Assembly (NCBI RefSeq): GCF_007679345.1
Contig: NZ_VEGH01000002.1
Span: 248,001-312,000 of the forward strand
Reading direction: 5' to 3'
DNA length: 64,000 nucleotides
From: Cellulosimicrobium cellulans
GTDB lineage: Bacteria > Actinomycetota > Actinomycetes > Actinomycetales > Cellulomonadaceae
Below the pieces are notes generated by a model. The model had not been told where the DNA came from, made no database searches, and saw only the letters and a list, made by a program, of their open reading frames with translations. Below are positions 34,634 to 42,706 of this stretch, piece after piece (position 1 is the stretch's first letter; the number at the start of each line of letters is the position of its first letter). Position numbers and translations under genes: made by a program.

Positions 34634-35469
34634 GCGCCCACCCCCGACCGCCGCGCGCCCGGGTCCTCGGGGTCGGCCCCGAGCGCCGCGGTCCAGCCGC
34701 CGTCGATCGCGATGGTCTGCCCGGACACGTACGACGCGTCGTCGGAGAGCAGGAAGGCGACGACGGCGGCGACCTCCTCCGGCTCGGCGATGCGCAGGGC
34801 CGGCGACCGCCGGGCGAGGAACGCCTCGGCGGCCGCGGGGTCCGGGGCGCGCCCGAAGGACGCCTCGAGGGCCGGGGACCGCACGGCCCCGGGCGCGACG
34901 GCGTTGGCCCGGATGCCGCGGGCCGCGTAGGTCACCGCCACCGACCGGGTCAGCGCCTCGACCGCGGCCTTGGTCATCTCGTACACGGTGTGCTCGGGGT
35001 AGGCGGCGCGGCCGTGCACGGACGACATGGTGACCACCGACCCGCCGAGGCCCTCGGCGACCCAGTGCGCGACGGCGGTCTCGCAGCCCCACAGCGAGCC
35101 GAGCTGGTTCCCGCGGACCATCTCGAGCGTGACCTCCTCGGACAGCTCGGTGAGCCCGTTGCGGACGGTGGTGCCGGCGCAGTTCACCCAGCCGCCGAGC
35201 GGCGCCAGCCCGAGCGCCGCCGCGAGCAGCCGGGGGTGCAGGGCCCGGTCCGCGACGTCGCCCACGCACCCGGCCGCGGTCCCGCCGGCGGCCTCGACCT
35301 CGGCCACCACCGCGTCCACCCGCCCGGCGTCGCGGCCGACGACCACCACGGCCCAGCCGTCCGCGGCGAGCCGGTGGGCGATCGCCCGGCCGATCCCGGA
35401 GGACGAGCCGGTGACGACGACGGAGCGGCCGGACGGGGCCGGACCGGACGGGGCGGCGGGAGCGGTCAT
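34630..35469 (-). CDS. Short-chain dehydrogenase/reductase
   Basis: A 279-residue classical SDR. NAD(P)-binding TGSSSGIGRAIA near 20, NCAGT near 98, catalytic Ser in TMSSVHG near 148 and YEMTK near 163-167 (Tyr-x3-Lys) are intact; the C-terminal half closes with SYVSGQTIAIDGGW. It would oxidise a sugar to a lactone or interconvert a hydroxyl and keto group in the pathway. ATGA overlap with the ceramidase-like gene and GTGA overlap with the dehydratase. Confidence 0.88.
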   Translation of the reverse strand: MTAPAAPSGPAPSGRSVVVTGSSSGIGRAIAHRLAADGWAVVVVGRDAGRVDAVVAEVEAAGGTAAGCVGDVADRALHPRLLAAALGLAPLGGWVNCAGTTVRNGLTELSEEVTLEMVRGNQLGSLWGCETAVAHWVAEGLGGSVVTMSSVHGRAAYPEHTVYEMTKAAVEALTRSVAVTYAARGIRANAVAPGAVRSPALEASFGRAPDPAAAEAFLARRSPALRIAEPEEVAAVVAFLLSDDASYVSGQTIAIDGGWTAALGADPEDPGARRSGVGA

Positions 35470-36890
35470 GCGGTCACCTCGCGGGGTCGGGGCAGGGCGG
35501 CGACGAGGGCGTCGGCGGCGTCGGTCAGGTCCTCCAGGCCGCCCGGAGCCAGGAGCGTCTGCCACACCTGGTACCGGTCGCGGTCGTAGGAGGCCCGGTC
35601 CGGCAGGTAGACGAACCCGGGGCCGTTGGTGAGGTTGAGGACGAGCACCGCGCGGTCGGGGTGCCGGCGGCGCAGCTCGGTCTGCAGGGCGGAGAACGCC
35701 TCGCCCGGGTGCGCCACCAGCACGGCGTCGCCGAGGCCCCAGACCCACAGCGGGTGGGCGGCGACGCCGTCCGCCACGTAGCCGTCGGCCAGCCGGGTGG
35801 CGCGGCGCACGCGCTCGGCGGCCGCGACCGGGTCGATCCCGGCCCACTGCTCGGCGACCTGCGCCGCGGTCGGCGCCGGCCGCGCCGCGAGCGGGACGGT
35901 GCGCGCGACGCAGCGCACCCCGGCCGGGTCGGGGGCGGGCTCGCGGACCCAGAGCCCCAGCGGGGCGCCGGACTCGACCACGCCGTCGAACCGCAGCCGG
36001 GTGCCGGGGTCGCCGAGCTGCTCGAGCACGGCGACCGCCGCGTGCCCGAGCGCCCGGCCGTTGCGGTCCGCCTGCTCGGTGCCCGGCCCGTACTGCTCGC
36101 GGGGCGACAGCTCGCCCGAGGCGCCCTGCAGGAACAGGCACGGCGCCCCCGTCGCGGCCTCGACCACCTCGCGCGCGGCCCCCACGAGGTCGGGCGACAC
36201 CAGGCTGTTGCGGTGCGCGAGCGTGGTCGGGTGGCAGGCGTAGTTGAGCAGGACGCCGAGCGGCGCGCCGCCGCCGGCCGGCGACACCCGCCCGACGAGG
36301 AGGGTGCCGTCGGCGGGCGTCCCCGGGTCGAACGCGACGACGTCCCGGTCCCCGCACGGCAGGTTCCGGGCGACGGCCAGGTCGGACCACCCCGAGCCCC
36401 AGGTGACCACGGCGTCGACGGCGGCGTCCCGGGCCGTGCGGCAGGCGGTGCGCGCGCCCGCCTCCAGGCTGCGCTGGTAGCCGTCGAGCAGGTCCGCCCC
36501 GGGCAGGTCGAGCCCCAGGTCCGACACCGACGGGCCCGCGTGGGTGTGCACCAGGTGCAGCAGCAGGTCGTCGGGCTCCGCCCGCAGGGCCCGCAGCAGC
36601 GGGTCGCGCAGCCGTTCGAAGGACGCCGCGTCCCGCCACCAGCCCAGGTCGAGCGTCAGCAGGTACCGCCACCGCCCGGCGCCCGGGTCGTGGAAGGCGA
36701 GCGCGGTGGCGGTCAGCGGCCGGTGCACACCGGTGGCGACCTCGGTGCGGGACGCGCCCCAGTTGTGCGCCCGGACGCCGACCGGAGGGGTGATGTCCGC
36801 GCGGCCGACGCCGGCGCGCAGCCGGGACTCCCGCGGGGTCCAGGTGGTCACGGCCGGCGCGACGTCCCGCAGCACGGGCGCCCCGGTCAC
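35466..36890 (-). CDS. Neutral-ceramidase-like amidohydrolase family protein
   Basis: A 474-residue protein related to the N-terminal domain of neutral/alkaline ceramidases. It shows GVGRADITPPVG (near 23), LLHLVHTHAGPSVSD (near 115, zinc His pair), LLNYACHPTTLAHRN (near 220) and FLQGASGELSPREQ (near 258), the counterparts of THTHSGP, HPTS and GDVSPN with the nucleophile Ser. No signal peptide, so it is cytoplasmic, unlike true ceramidases. Proteins of this kind occur in sugar operons with unknown substrate; here it may hydrolyse an amide, ester or lactone of the imported compound. Coupled on both sides by 4-base overlaps. Confidence 0.75.
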   Translation of the reverse strand: MTGAPVLRDVAPAVTTWTPRESRLRAGVGRADITPPVGVRAHNWGASRTEVATGVHRPLTATALAFHDPGAGRWRYLLTLDLGWWRDAASFERLRDPLLRALRAEPDDLLLHLVHTHAGPSVSDLGLDLPGADLLDGYQRSLEAGARTACRTARDAAVDAVVTWGSGWSDLAVARNLPCGDRDVVAFDPGTPADGTLLVGRVSPAGGGAPLGVLLNYACHPTTLAHRNSLVSPDLVGAAREVVEAATGAPCLFLQGASGELSPREQYGPGTEQADRNGRALGHAAVAVLEQLGDPGTRLRFDGVVESGAPLGLWVREPAPDPAGVRCVARTVPLAARPAPTAAQVAEQWAGIDPVAAAERVRRATRLADGYVADGVAAHPLWVWGLGDAVLVAHPGEAFSALQTELRRRHPDRAVLVLNLTNGPGFVYLPDRASYDRDRYQVWQTLLAPGGLEDLTDAADALVAALPRPREVTA

Positions 36891-37696
36891 CGCGCACCCC
36901 CGGGCGACGCGGCCGGCGCACCGGACCGCGGGTCGCCGCCGGCGCGCGCGAGGGCGTCCGCCGAGCCGGTCCGCAGCAGGGTCGTGTCGGTGGCGACGGT
37001 GAGCATCCGCACGCCGCGGTCCTGCCAGTACGCCGCCATCTCGGGGGTCGCGCAGTGCAGGCCGAGCACGGTCCCGGCGCCGGCCGCCGCGGCGACCAGG
37101 CCGTCGAGCGCCGCGTGCACGTCCGGCGAGGTCGCGTAGGTCGCGCGGCCGTGGCCGAGGGACAGCGCGAGGTCGTTCGGCCCGACGTAGACGGCGGCCA
37201 CTCCCGGCACCGCCGCGATCGCGGCGGCGTTCCGCAGCCCGGCCGCCGTCTCCACCATGACGACAACGAGCCGGCCGGCGTCCGCTTCGGCCGGGGCGGG
37301 CGTCGCGCCGTCGACGTCGCCCCACGCCGGGCCCCAGGACCGGACGCCGCCGGGCGGGTAGGTGCAGGCGGCGACCGCGGCCGCCGCCTGCTCCGGGGTG
37401 TCGACCATCGGGACGACGACCCCGTCCGCGCCCAGGTCCAGCGCGCGCATCATCAGCTCCGGGTCGGGCCCGGGCACCCGGACGAGCGTCGTCGCCGGCG
37501 CGTGCCGCAGGGCCTGCAGGACCGGGAGCACCGTGCCGGGCCCGGTCATCCCGTGCTGCAGGTCGACGCACACGTAGTCGTAGCCGGCCCGGCCGAGCAG
37601 CTCCGCCACCACCGGGTCCGGCAGCGTGCTCCACACGCCGCGCGCCGGCTCCCCCGCCGCCCACCGCTCCCGCACCCGTGCCTCGTGCCCGCTCAT
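36887..37696 (-). CDS. HpcH/HpaI-family class II aldolase
   Basis: A 269-residue TIM-barrel aldolase. VWSTLPDPVVAELLGRAGYDYVCVDLQHG near 20-48 holds the catalytic Asp/His region, VVVPMVDTPEQAAAAVAAC is the substrate loop, and VVVMVETAAG (near 147) and VYVGPNDLALSLG (near 172) carry the metal-binding Glu and Asp. Such enzymes cleave 2-keto-3-deoxy acids (for instance 2-keto-3-deoxy-L-rhamnonate) to pyruvate plus an aldehyde. With the DapA-like gene the operon therefore has two candidate retro-aldol enzymes of different classes. Overlaps both neighbours by 4 bases. Confidence 0.86.
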   Translation of the reverse strand: MSGHEARVRERWAAGEPARGVWSTLPDPVVAELLGRAGYDYVCVDLQHGMTGPGTVLPVLQALRHAPATTLVRVPGPDPELMMRALDLGADGVVVPMVDTPEQAAAAVAACTYPPGGVRSWGPAWGDVDGATPAPAEADAGRLVVVMVETAAGLRNAAAIAAVPGVAAVYVGPNDLALSLGHGRATYATSPDVHAALDGLVAAAAGAGTVLGLHCATPEMAAYWQDRGVRMLTVATDTTLLRTGSADALARAGGDPRSGAPAASPGGAR

Positions 37697-38700
37697 GCCA
37701 TCCGCTCCAGGTCCTCGTCCGTCACCGCGTGCCGCAGCGCGTCGCCGCGCGCGTACCGCGCCACCTCGTCCACCACGATGCCGCCCTGTCGCAGCCGGCT
37801 CTCCACCGTGCCCGCCGCGTGGTGCGGCGTGAGCAGCACGTTGGGCAGCCCGCGCAGCGGGTGCCCGACCGGCAGCGGCTCCTCGTCGAACACGTCCAGC
37901 GCCGCGTCGATCCGACCGGAGCGCAGCTCGGCCAGGAGGGCCGCCTCGTCCACCAGCCAGGACCGCGCGGTGTTGACCAGGCCGGCCCCGTCGGGCAGCA
38001 GGGCCAGGCGCCGGGCGTCGATCAGGTGGTGGGTGCCGGGCAGGGACGGCGCGTGCAGCACCACGATCCGCGAGCGCCGCAGCAGGTCGTCCAGCGCCGC
38101 CGGTTCCACCCCCAGCGTCGCGGCGTCCTCCGTCGTCAGGTACGGGTCGCTGACCAGGACGTGGGCACCGAGCGCCCGGAGCATCGCGATGTTCGCCCGG
38201 CCGGTCCGCGAGGCGCCGACGACGCCGATCGTGGTCCCGAGCACCTCGTGCCGCGGGGGCGCCGCCTCCGCCGCGGCCCAGGGCGCGCCCGCGTGCAGCG
38301 CGTGGTCGAACCGCGGCACCCGGTGCAGCAGCGCCAGGGTGAACGCGAGCGCCACCTCGGCGACCGACCGCGCCATCCCCTGCCCGGCCTGCGTCACCGC
38401 GATCCCCCGCGCCGCGACGGCGGGCGTGCGGAACGGCCGGACGGTCGCGCCGGTGTGCGCGACGAGGCCGAGCGCCGGCAGCCGGTCGAGCAGGCCGGCG
38501 TCCAGCGGCGGCTGCCCCCAGGTGGTGACCAGCACGCGGGCCTCCGGCCAGCGGGTCGCGCCGAGGAGCGCCGCGCCGCCGTCGAGCCACGTCACATCCC
38601 CGCCCAGCGCGGCGGCGGCCGCGCGCAGCCGAGCGGTGGCGGCGTCGTCGAAGAACGCGGCCCGGAGGTCCGGCGGCACCGCGACCAGGACGGCCGTCAC
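37693..38700 (-). CDS. D-2-hydroxyacid dehydrogenase family protein
   Basis: A 335-residue NAD(P)-dependent dehydrogenase. The Rossmann loop is TIGVVGASRTGRANI near 158, and the catalytic triad regions are VNTARSWLVDE (Arg), DVFDEEPLP (Glu) and LTPHHAAGTVESR (His). It would reduce or oxidise a 2-keto/2-hydroxy acid, perhaps disposing of a glycolaldehyde- or lactaldehyde-derived product. GTG start at 38700, GTGA overlap with the DUF993 gene. Confidence 0.85.
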   Translation of the reverse strand: MTAVLVAVPPDLRAAFFDDAATARLRAAAAALGGDVTWLDGGAALLGATRWPEARVLVTTWGQPPLDAGLLDRLPALGLVAHTGATVRPFRTPAVAARGIAVTQAGQGMARSVAEVALAFTLALLHRVPRFDHALHAGAPWAAAEAAPPRHEVLGTTIGVVGASRTGRANIAMLRALGAHVLVSDPYLTTEDAATLGVEPAALDDLLRRSRIVVLHAPSLPGTHHLIDARRLALLPDGAGLVNTARSWLVDEAALLAELRSGRIDAALDVFDEEPLPVGHPLRGLPNVLLTPHHAAGTVESRLRQGGIVVDEVARYARGDALRHAVTDEDLERMA

Positions 38701-39794
38701 GCCAGCCACCCGTCGAGGTGCTCGGCGACGAACGCGTCGTCGGACAGCCAGGGGTGCAGCCGGAGCACCCGGTCGATCTCGTCCGCCTGCCCCGGGGACA
38801 GGGTCTCGTCCGGGTCGAGGCACCAGGTCCCGGCGAGCAGGCCCTGGCGGCGCAGCACCTCGTGCACGCCGGCGATGCAGCCCGCGAACCCGTGCTGCGG
38901 GTCGAACAGCGCCGCGTTGGCGTCGGTGACCGCGGCGGACCGCGCGACCAGGTCGGCCAGCGCCTCCCGGTCGCCGGCGCGTGCCCGGCCCACCTGCGCG
39001 TGCAGCTCGACGGCGCGGCGCGTCCACACCGACCAGTGCCCGAGCAGCCCGCCGACCACCCGCCGCGTGACCGGCTCGCCGTCCGGACCGTCGAAGGTGA
39101 GGTCGGCGAGCAGGTCCGCGACGATCGCGTCGTCGTTGCCCGTGTACAGGGCGATCTCCGCGCCGCGGGACGCCCCCGCGACGGCGCGCGCCACGTCGAG
39201 GGTGCGGTAGCGGTCGAACGGCGCCGCCTTGATCGCCACCACCGCCTCCAGCTCCGCGAACCGCCGCCAGAAGTCGAGCGAGAGCCGAGGCCCGCGGATG
39301 GCGGACTGCAGGTAGAAGCCGATCACCGGCAGCACCTCGCCGACGGCCGCGGCCCGCTCGATCGCGTGGTCCTCGAGCCGGGCGGCGTCGGCGAGCAGGG
39401 GGTCGCCGGGGGCGGGGCGGGGCGGGCTCAGCAGCACCGCGTGGTACCCGAGCGACGCGGCGACCTCGGCCTCGGCCACCGCCTGGGCGGTGGGACCCGC
39501 GACGCCGGCGACCCGGACGAAGGGTCGCGGGTCCGCGGCGAGCGCGCCGTCCAGGGTGTCGGCCGCGAGCGCGAGCACCGGCTCGTACAGGCCGACGTCC
39601 CGGATCTCGAACTGCGTGGTGTGCACCCCGACGGCGACCCCGCCGGCGCCGGCAGCGGCGTAGTACCGGGTCAGCGCGCGCTGGTGCCGCTCGTCGAACC
39701 GGCGGTCCTCGGTGAGCGCGAGCGGGTGCGCCGGGATCACCGTCCCGGCGCGGAGCAGCGCCGCGACGTCGCGCGGCAGGGCAGGCGCGGCCAT
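38697..39794 (-). CDS. DUF993-like dihydrodipicolinate synthase-related protein
   Basis: A 365-residue TIM-barrel-type protein. PAHPLALTEDRRFDERHQRALTRYY, GAGGVAVGVHTTQFEIRD and VAIKAAPFDRYRTLDVARAV (candidate Lys near 183) place it near the DUF993/DapA-like group; function unknown. Such proteins recur in sugar-catabolic loci of actinobacteria. With the genes at 31917 and 36887 this gives the operon three barrel proteins of aldolase type. It follows the epimerase-like gene with a one-base TGATG overlap. Confidence 0.7.
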   Translation of the reverse strand: MAAPALPRDVAALLRAGTVIPAHPLALTEDRRFDERHQRALTRYYAAAGAGGVAVGVHTTQFEIRDVGLYEPVLALAADTLDGALAADPRPFVRVAGVAGPTAQAVAEAEVAASLGYHAVLLSPPRPAPGDPLLADAARLEDHAIERAAAVGEVLPVIGFYLQSAIRGPRLSLDFWRRFAELEAVVAIKAAPFDRYRTLDVARAVAGASRGAEIALYTGNDDAIVADLLADLTFDGPDGEPVTRRVVGGLLGHWSVWTRRAVELHAQVGRARAGDREALADLVARSAAVTDANAALFDPQHGFAGCIAGVHEVLRRQGLLAGTWCLDPDETLSPGQADEIDRVLRLHPWLSDDAFVAEHLDGWLA

Positions 39795-40816
39795 CAGAAC
39801 CGCCCGTCCCGGACGGCCCACTTGGTGGGCTTCCCGCTGGTCGGCAGGCCGGCGGCGAGCCACTGCGCCTGCCAGTCGACGAGCGTGCCCGCGGTGACGT
39901 CGGGGTAGCCGAACAGGTCGAGGCACCGGCTGGCGTCGTTGAGCAGCGCCGTGCCGGCCGGGGCCCCGGTGAACGCGACGTCGCGCCCGAGGCCCGCGGC
40001 CAGCCGGCGGGCGACCCGCTCGACCGGCAGCACCTCCGGACCGGTGAGGTTCAGCGTGAACACGTCGGGCGACGCGTGCGCCGCGGCGCGCAGCGTGACC
40101 TCGTTCGCGTAGCCCTGCCACACCACGTTCACGTGGCCGGTGGTGAGGTCGACCGGCTCCCCGGCGAGGATCGTCGAGGCGATGTCGTAGAGCACGCCGT
40201 ACCGCAGGTCGACGGCGTAGTTGAGCCGGATCAGCGACACCGGTGTGCCCCGCGTCAGCGCGCCGTGCGCGAACACCCGCTCCCGGCCCAGGCAGGACAT
40301 CGCGTACTCGCCGACCGGCCCGACCGGGTGGTCCTCGGCGGCGCCCTGGCTGCCCACCGGCACCAGCGGGTAGACGTTCCCCGTGGAGAACGCCGTGATC
40401 CGGCTGTCCCGGTACCGGCGCGCCACGCGGTCCGGCAGCGCCGCGTTCACGGCCCAGGCCCAGGAGGGCGCGGCCGTCGCGCCGAACTTCGCCCCCACCA
40501 TGAACAGCACGTCCGCGCCGTCCGGCAGCGCCGCGAGGTCGTCGTCGCCGAGCAGGTCGGCCGTCACGACCCGGACGCCCGCGGCGCGCAGCCGCTCGGC
40601 CTGGGCGGGGTCGGACCACCGCGACACGGCGTGCACCGCGTCGCCGTCGCGGCCGGCCGCGTCGAGGGCGCGCCGGGCGAGCACGGCGAGCGTGGGGCCC
40701 ATCTTGCCGCCGGCGCCGAGGATCACCAGGTCGCCTGCGCCGGGGGCGAGGTCGGCGACCAGGGCGGGCGACGGCGTGGTGAGCCGGTCCTCGAGCTCCT
40801 GCTCGGACGTGAACAT
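39794..40816 (-). CDS. NAD-dependent epimerase/dehydratase-like protein
   Basis: A 340-residue extended-SDR fold protein with the nucleotide loop LVILGAGGKMGPTLA near 30 and a ITAFSTGNVYPLVPVG strand with the active-site Ser/Thr near 145. Odd: the YxxxK position reads GEYAMSCLGRE, so the catalytic Lys is replaced by Cys. The enzyme may use another mechanism or act as a binding or non-catalytic partner. It lies 48 bases after the second permease and starts the catabolic part of the operon. Confidence 0.72.
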   Translation of the reverse strand: MFTSEQELEDRLTTPSPALVADLAPGAGDLVILGAGGKMGPTLAVLARRALDAAGRDGDAVHAVSRWSDPAQAERLRAAGVRVVTADLLGDDDLAALPDGADVLFMVGAKFGATAAPSWAWAVNAALPDRVARRYRDSRITAFSTGNVYPLVPVGSQGAAEDHPVGPVGEYAMSCLGRERVFAHGALTRGTPVSLIRLNYAVDLRYGVLYDIASTILAGEPVDLTTGHVNVVWQGYANEVTLRAAAHASPDVFTLNLTGPEVLPVERVARRLAAGLGRDVAFTGAPAGTALLNDASRCLDLFGYPDVTAGTLVDWQAQWLAAGLPTSGKPTKWAVRDGRF

Positions 40817-40864
40817 GCGGGTCCTTCCGGGTGGGACGTGCGGGGAGGGAGGGCGGGTGGCGGC

Positions 40865-41767
40865 TCAGCCCTTGATGCCGGTCTGCGCCACGCCCTCCTG
40901 GAACGAGCGCTGCGCGACGGCGTAGGCCGCGAAGATCGGGACGAGCGCGACGACGGAGCCCGCCAGAACCACGGACAGCGGCACCTGCTGCTGCCGCAGG
41001 GAGGCGATGCCGACGGTCAGCGTCCACATGTCCGCGCTCTTGCCGATGATCAGCGGCCACAGGAAGTCGTTCCAGTGCCAGAGGAAGACGAACGTGCCGA
41101 GCGTCGCGAGCACCGGCTTGCACAGCGGCAGCACGATCGTCGCGAAGGTCCGCCACTCCCCCGCGCCGTCGATCTTCGCCGCCTCGAACAGCTCGTCCGG
41201 CAGCCCCTTGATGAACTGCCGCATGAGGAACACGGCCTGGGCGTTCGCGAGCGACGGCAGGATCAGCCCCCAGTACGTGTCCACGCCGCCGAGCTTCGCC
41301 ATCACGATGAAGGTCGGGATGAGCGTGACGTGGTACGGCACCATCACCATCGCGAGGAACGACCAGAACATCGCCTCCCGGCCCGGGAACCGCTTCTTGG
41401 CGAACGCGTAGCCGGCCATCGACGCCATCACGAGCACCGCGACGACGGACACCACCGAGTAGACGACGCTGTTCAGGGTCCAGCGCAGCATGTCCTGGCC
41501 GGCGAGCACCTCGCGGAACGCCGAGGTGTCGAGGTTCCACGGCAGCAGGGAGGACGGGAAGTCGATCGCCGTCTCCGGCCGCAGCGCGATGACGACCATC
41601 GCGTAGAACGGGAAGATCGTGAGCACCGAGCCGGCCGCCAGCAGCAGCCCGCGCAGGACCTTGCCGCGGCGGGTGGGCTCGAGCGCACGGTACGGGCGGC
41701 GGCGCGCTCCGGCGGCGGCGGGCGGGGTGGCCGGCGGGGCGCCGACCGGCAGAGTGGGGGCGCTCAC
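40865..41767 (-). CDS. Carbohydrate ABC transporter permease (MalG type)
   Basis: A 300-residue permease with six transmembrane helices. The cytoplasmic EAA loop reads ELFEAAKIDGAGEWRTFATIVLPLCKP near 205. It pairs with the MalF-type permease, whose stop it overlaps by 4 bases (GTGA), and with the lipoprotein at 42707. The N-terminal 30 residues are Pro/Ala-rich. No ATPase gene is in the operon. Confidence 0.9.
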   Translation of the reverse strand: MSAPTLPVGAPPATPPAAAGARRRPYRALEPTRRGKVLRGLLLAAGSVLTIFPFYAMVVIALRPETAIDFPSSLLPWNLDTSAFREVLAGQDMLRWTLNSVVYSVVSVVAVLVMASMAGYAFAKKRFPGREAMFWSFLAMVMVPYHVTLIPTFIVMAKLGGVDTYWGLILPSLANAQAVFLMRQFIKGLPDELFEAAKIDGAGEWRTFATIVLPLCKPVLATLGTFVFLWHWNDFLWPLIIGKSADMWTLTVGIASLRQQQVPLSVVLAGSVVALVPIFAAYAVAQRSFQEGVAQTGIKG

Positions 41768-42699
41768 GATTCCCTCCCGAGGAAGCGACGCTGGATCACG
41801 GCCACGACGAGGGTCATGGCGAACAGCGCGACGCCGATCGCCGCGGCGTAGCCGTAGTCCACGTACTTGAAGCCCTGGTCGTAGAGCATGTAGACGAGGG
41901 TGTAGCTGCCGCGCGCGGGGCCGCCCTGGGTCATGACGAAGATCAGGTCGAACACCTGGAACGACGCGGTCGTCTCGATGACCGCGAGGAAGAACAGCGA
42001 CGGCTTCAGGTGCGGCAGCACGATGTGCCGGAACCGCGCCCACGGGCCGGCGCCGTCGGTCAGCGCCGCCTCCTCGAGCTCGCGCGGGACCTCCTGGAGG
42101 CCGGCGAGCAGGATGAGCATCCCGTAGCCGAACCGCGACCAGACGCCGACGAGCACGAGCGCCGGGACCACGAGCAGCGACGAGGAGAGCCACGACTGGC
42201 CGCTGCCGCCCAGCCACTGCGAGATCGTCGACACCGGGCCGTCGGTCGAGAACACCCAGACGAACACCGTGCCCGCGAGCACCAGCGACGTGATGACCGG
42301 CAGGAAGAACACCGAGCGGAAGAACCCGACGCCGCGGAACCGGCGGCGGACGGCGAGCGCCATGACGAGCGACATCCCGAGCGACAGCGGGACCGCGAGC
42401 ACCGTGTAGAGCACGGTGACCCGCAGCGCCTGCCAGAACACCGGGTCCCCGACCATGCGCTCGAAGTTGGCGAGCCCCTCCCACTCGAGGGTGCCGGAGA
42501 TGTCGTAGTCGAAGAACGACAGCCCGACGCCCGCGATGGCGGGGCCGAACCGGAACGCCAGGAACAGCAGGAACGTCGGCAGGGCGAACAGCAGACCGAT
42601 GCGAGCGTCCCAGCGCGCCATCACGGAGCGCCGGCCGGCCCGGGCGGGCCCGCCGCGGCGCGCGGGCGCCGCGGCGGGCTCGTGCAGTGCGGAGGTCAT
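41764..42699 (-). CDS. Carbohydrate ABC transporter permease (MalF type)
   Basis: A 311-residue, six-helix permease with ALPTFLLFLAFRFGPAIAGVGLSFFDYD at the first helix and an EAA loop ELEEAALTDGAGPWARFRHIVLPHLKP near 215. It starts 7 bases after the substrate-binding lipoprotein stop. Together with 40865 and 42707 it forms an importer that must borrow an MsmK-like ATPase from elsewhere. Confidence 0.9.
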   Translation of the reverse strand: MTSALHEPAAAPARRGGPARAGRRSVMARWDARIGLLFALPTFLLFLAFRFGPAIAGVGLSFFDYDISGTLEWEGLANFERMVGDPVFWQALRVTVLYTVLAVPLSLGMSLVMALAVRRRFRGVGFFRSVFFLPVITSLVLAGTVFVWVFSTDGPVSTISQWLGGSGQSWLSSSLLVVPALVLVGVWSRFGYGMLILLAGLQEVPRELEEAALTDGAGPWARFRHIVLPHLKPSLFFLAVIETTASFQVFDLIFVMTQGGPARGSYTLVYMLYDQGFKYVDYGYAAAIGVALFAMTLVVAVIQRRFLGRES

Positions 42700-42706
42700 C
42701 GCCTGG

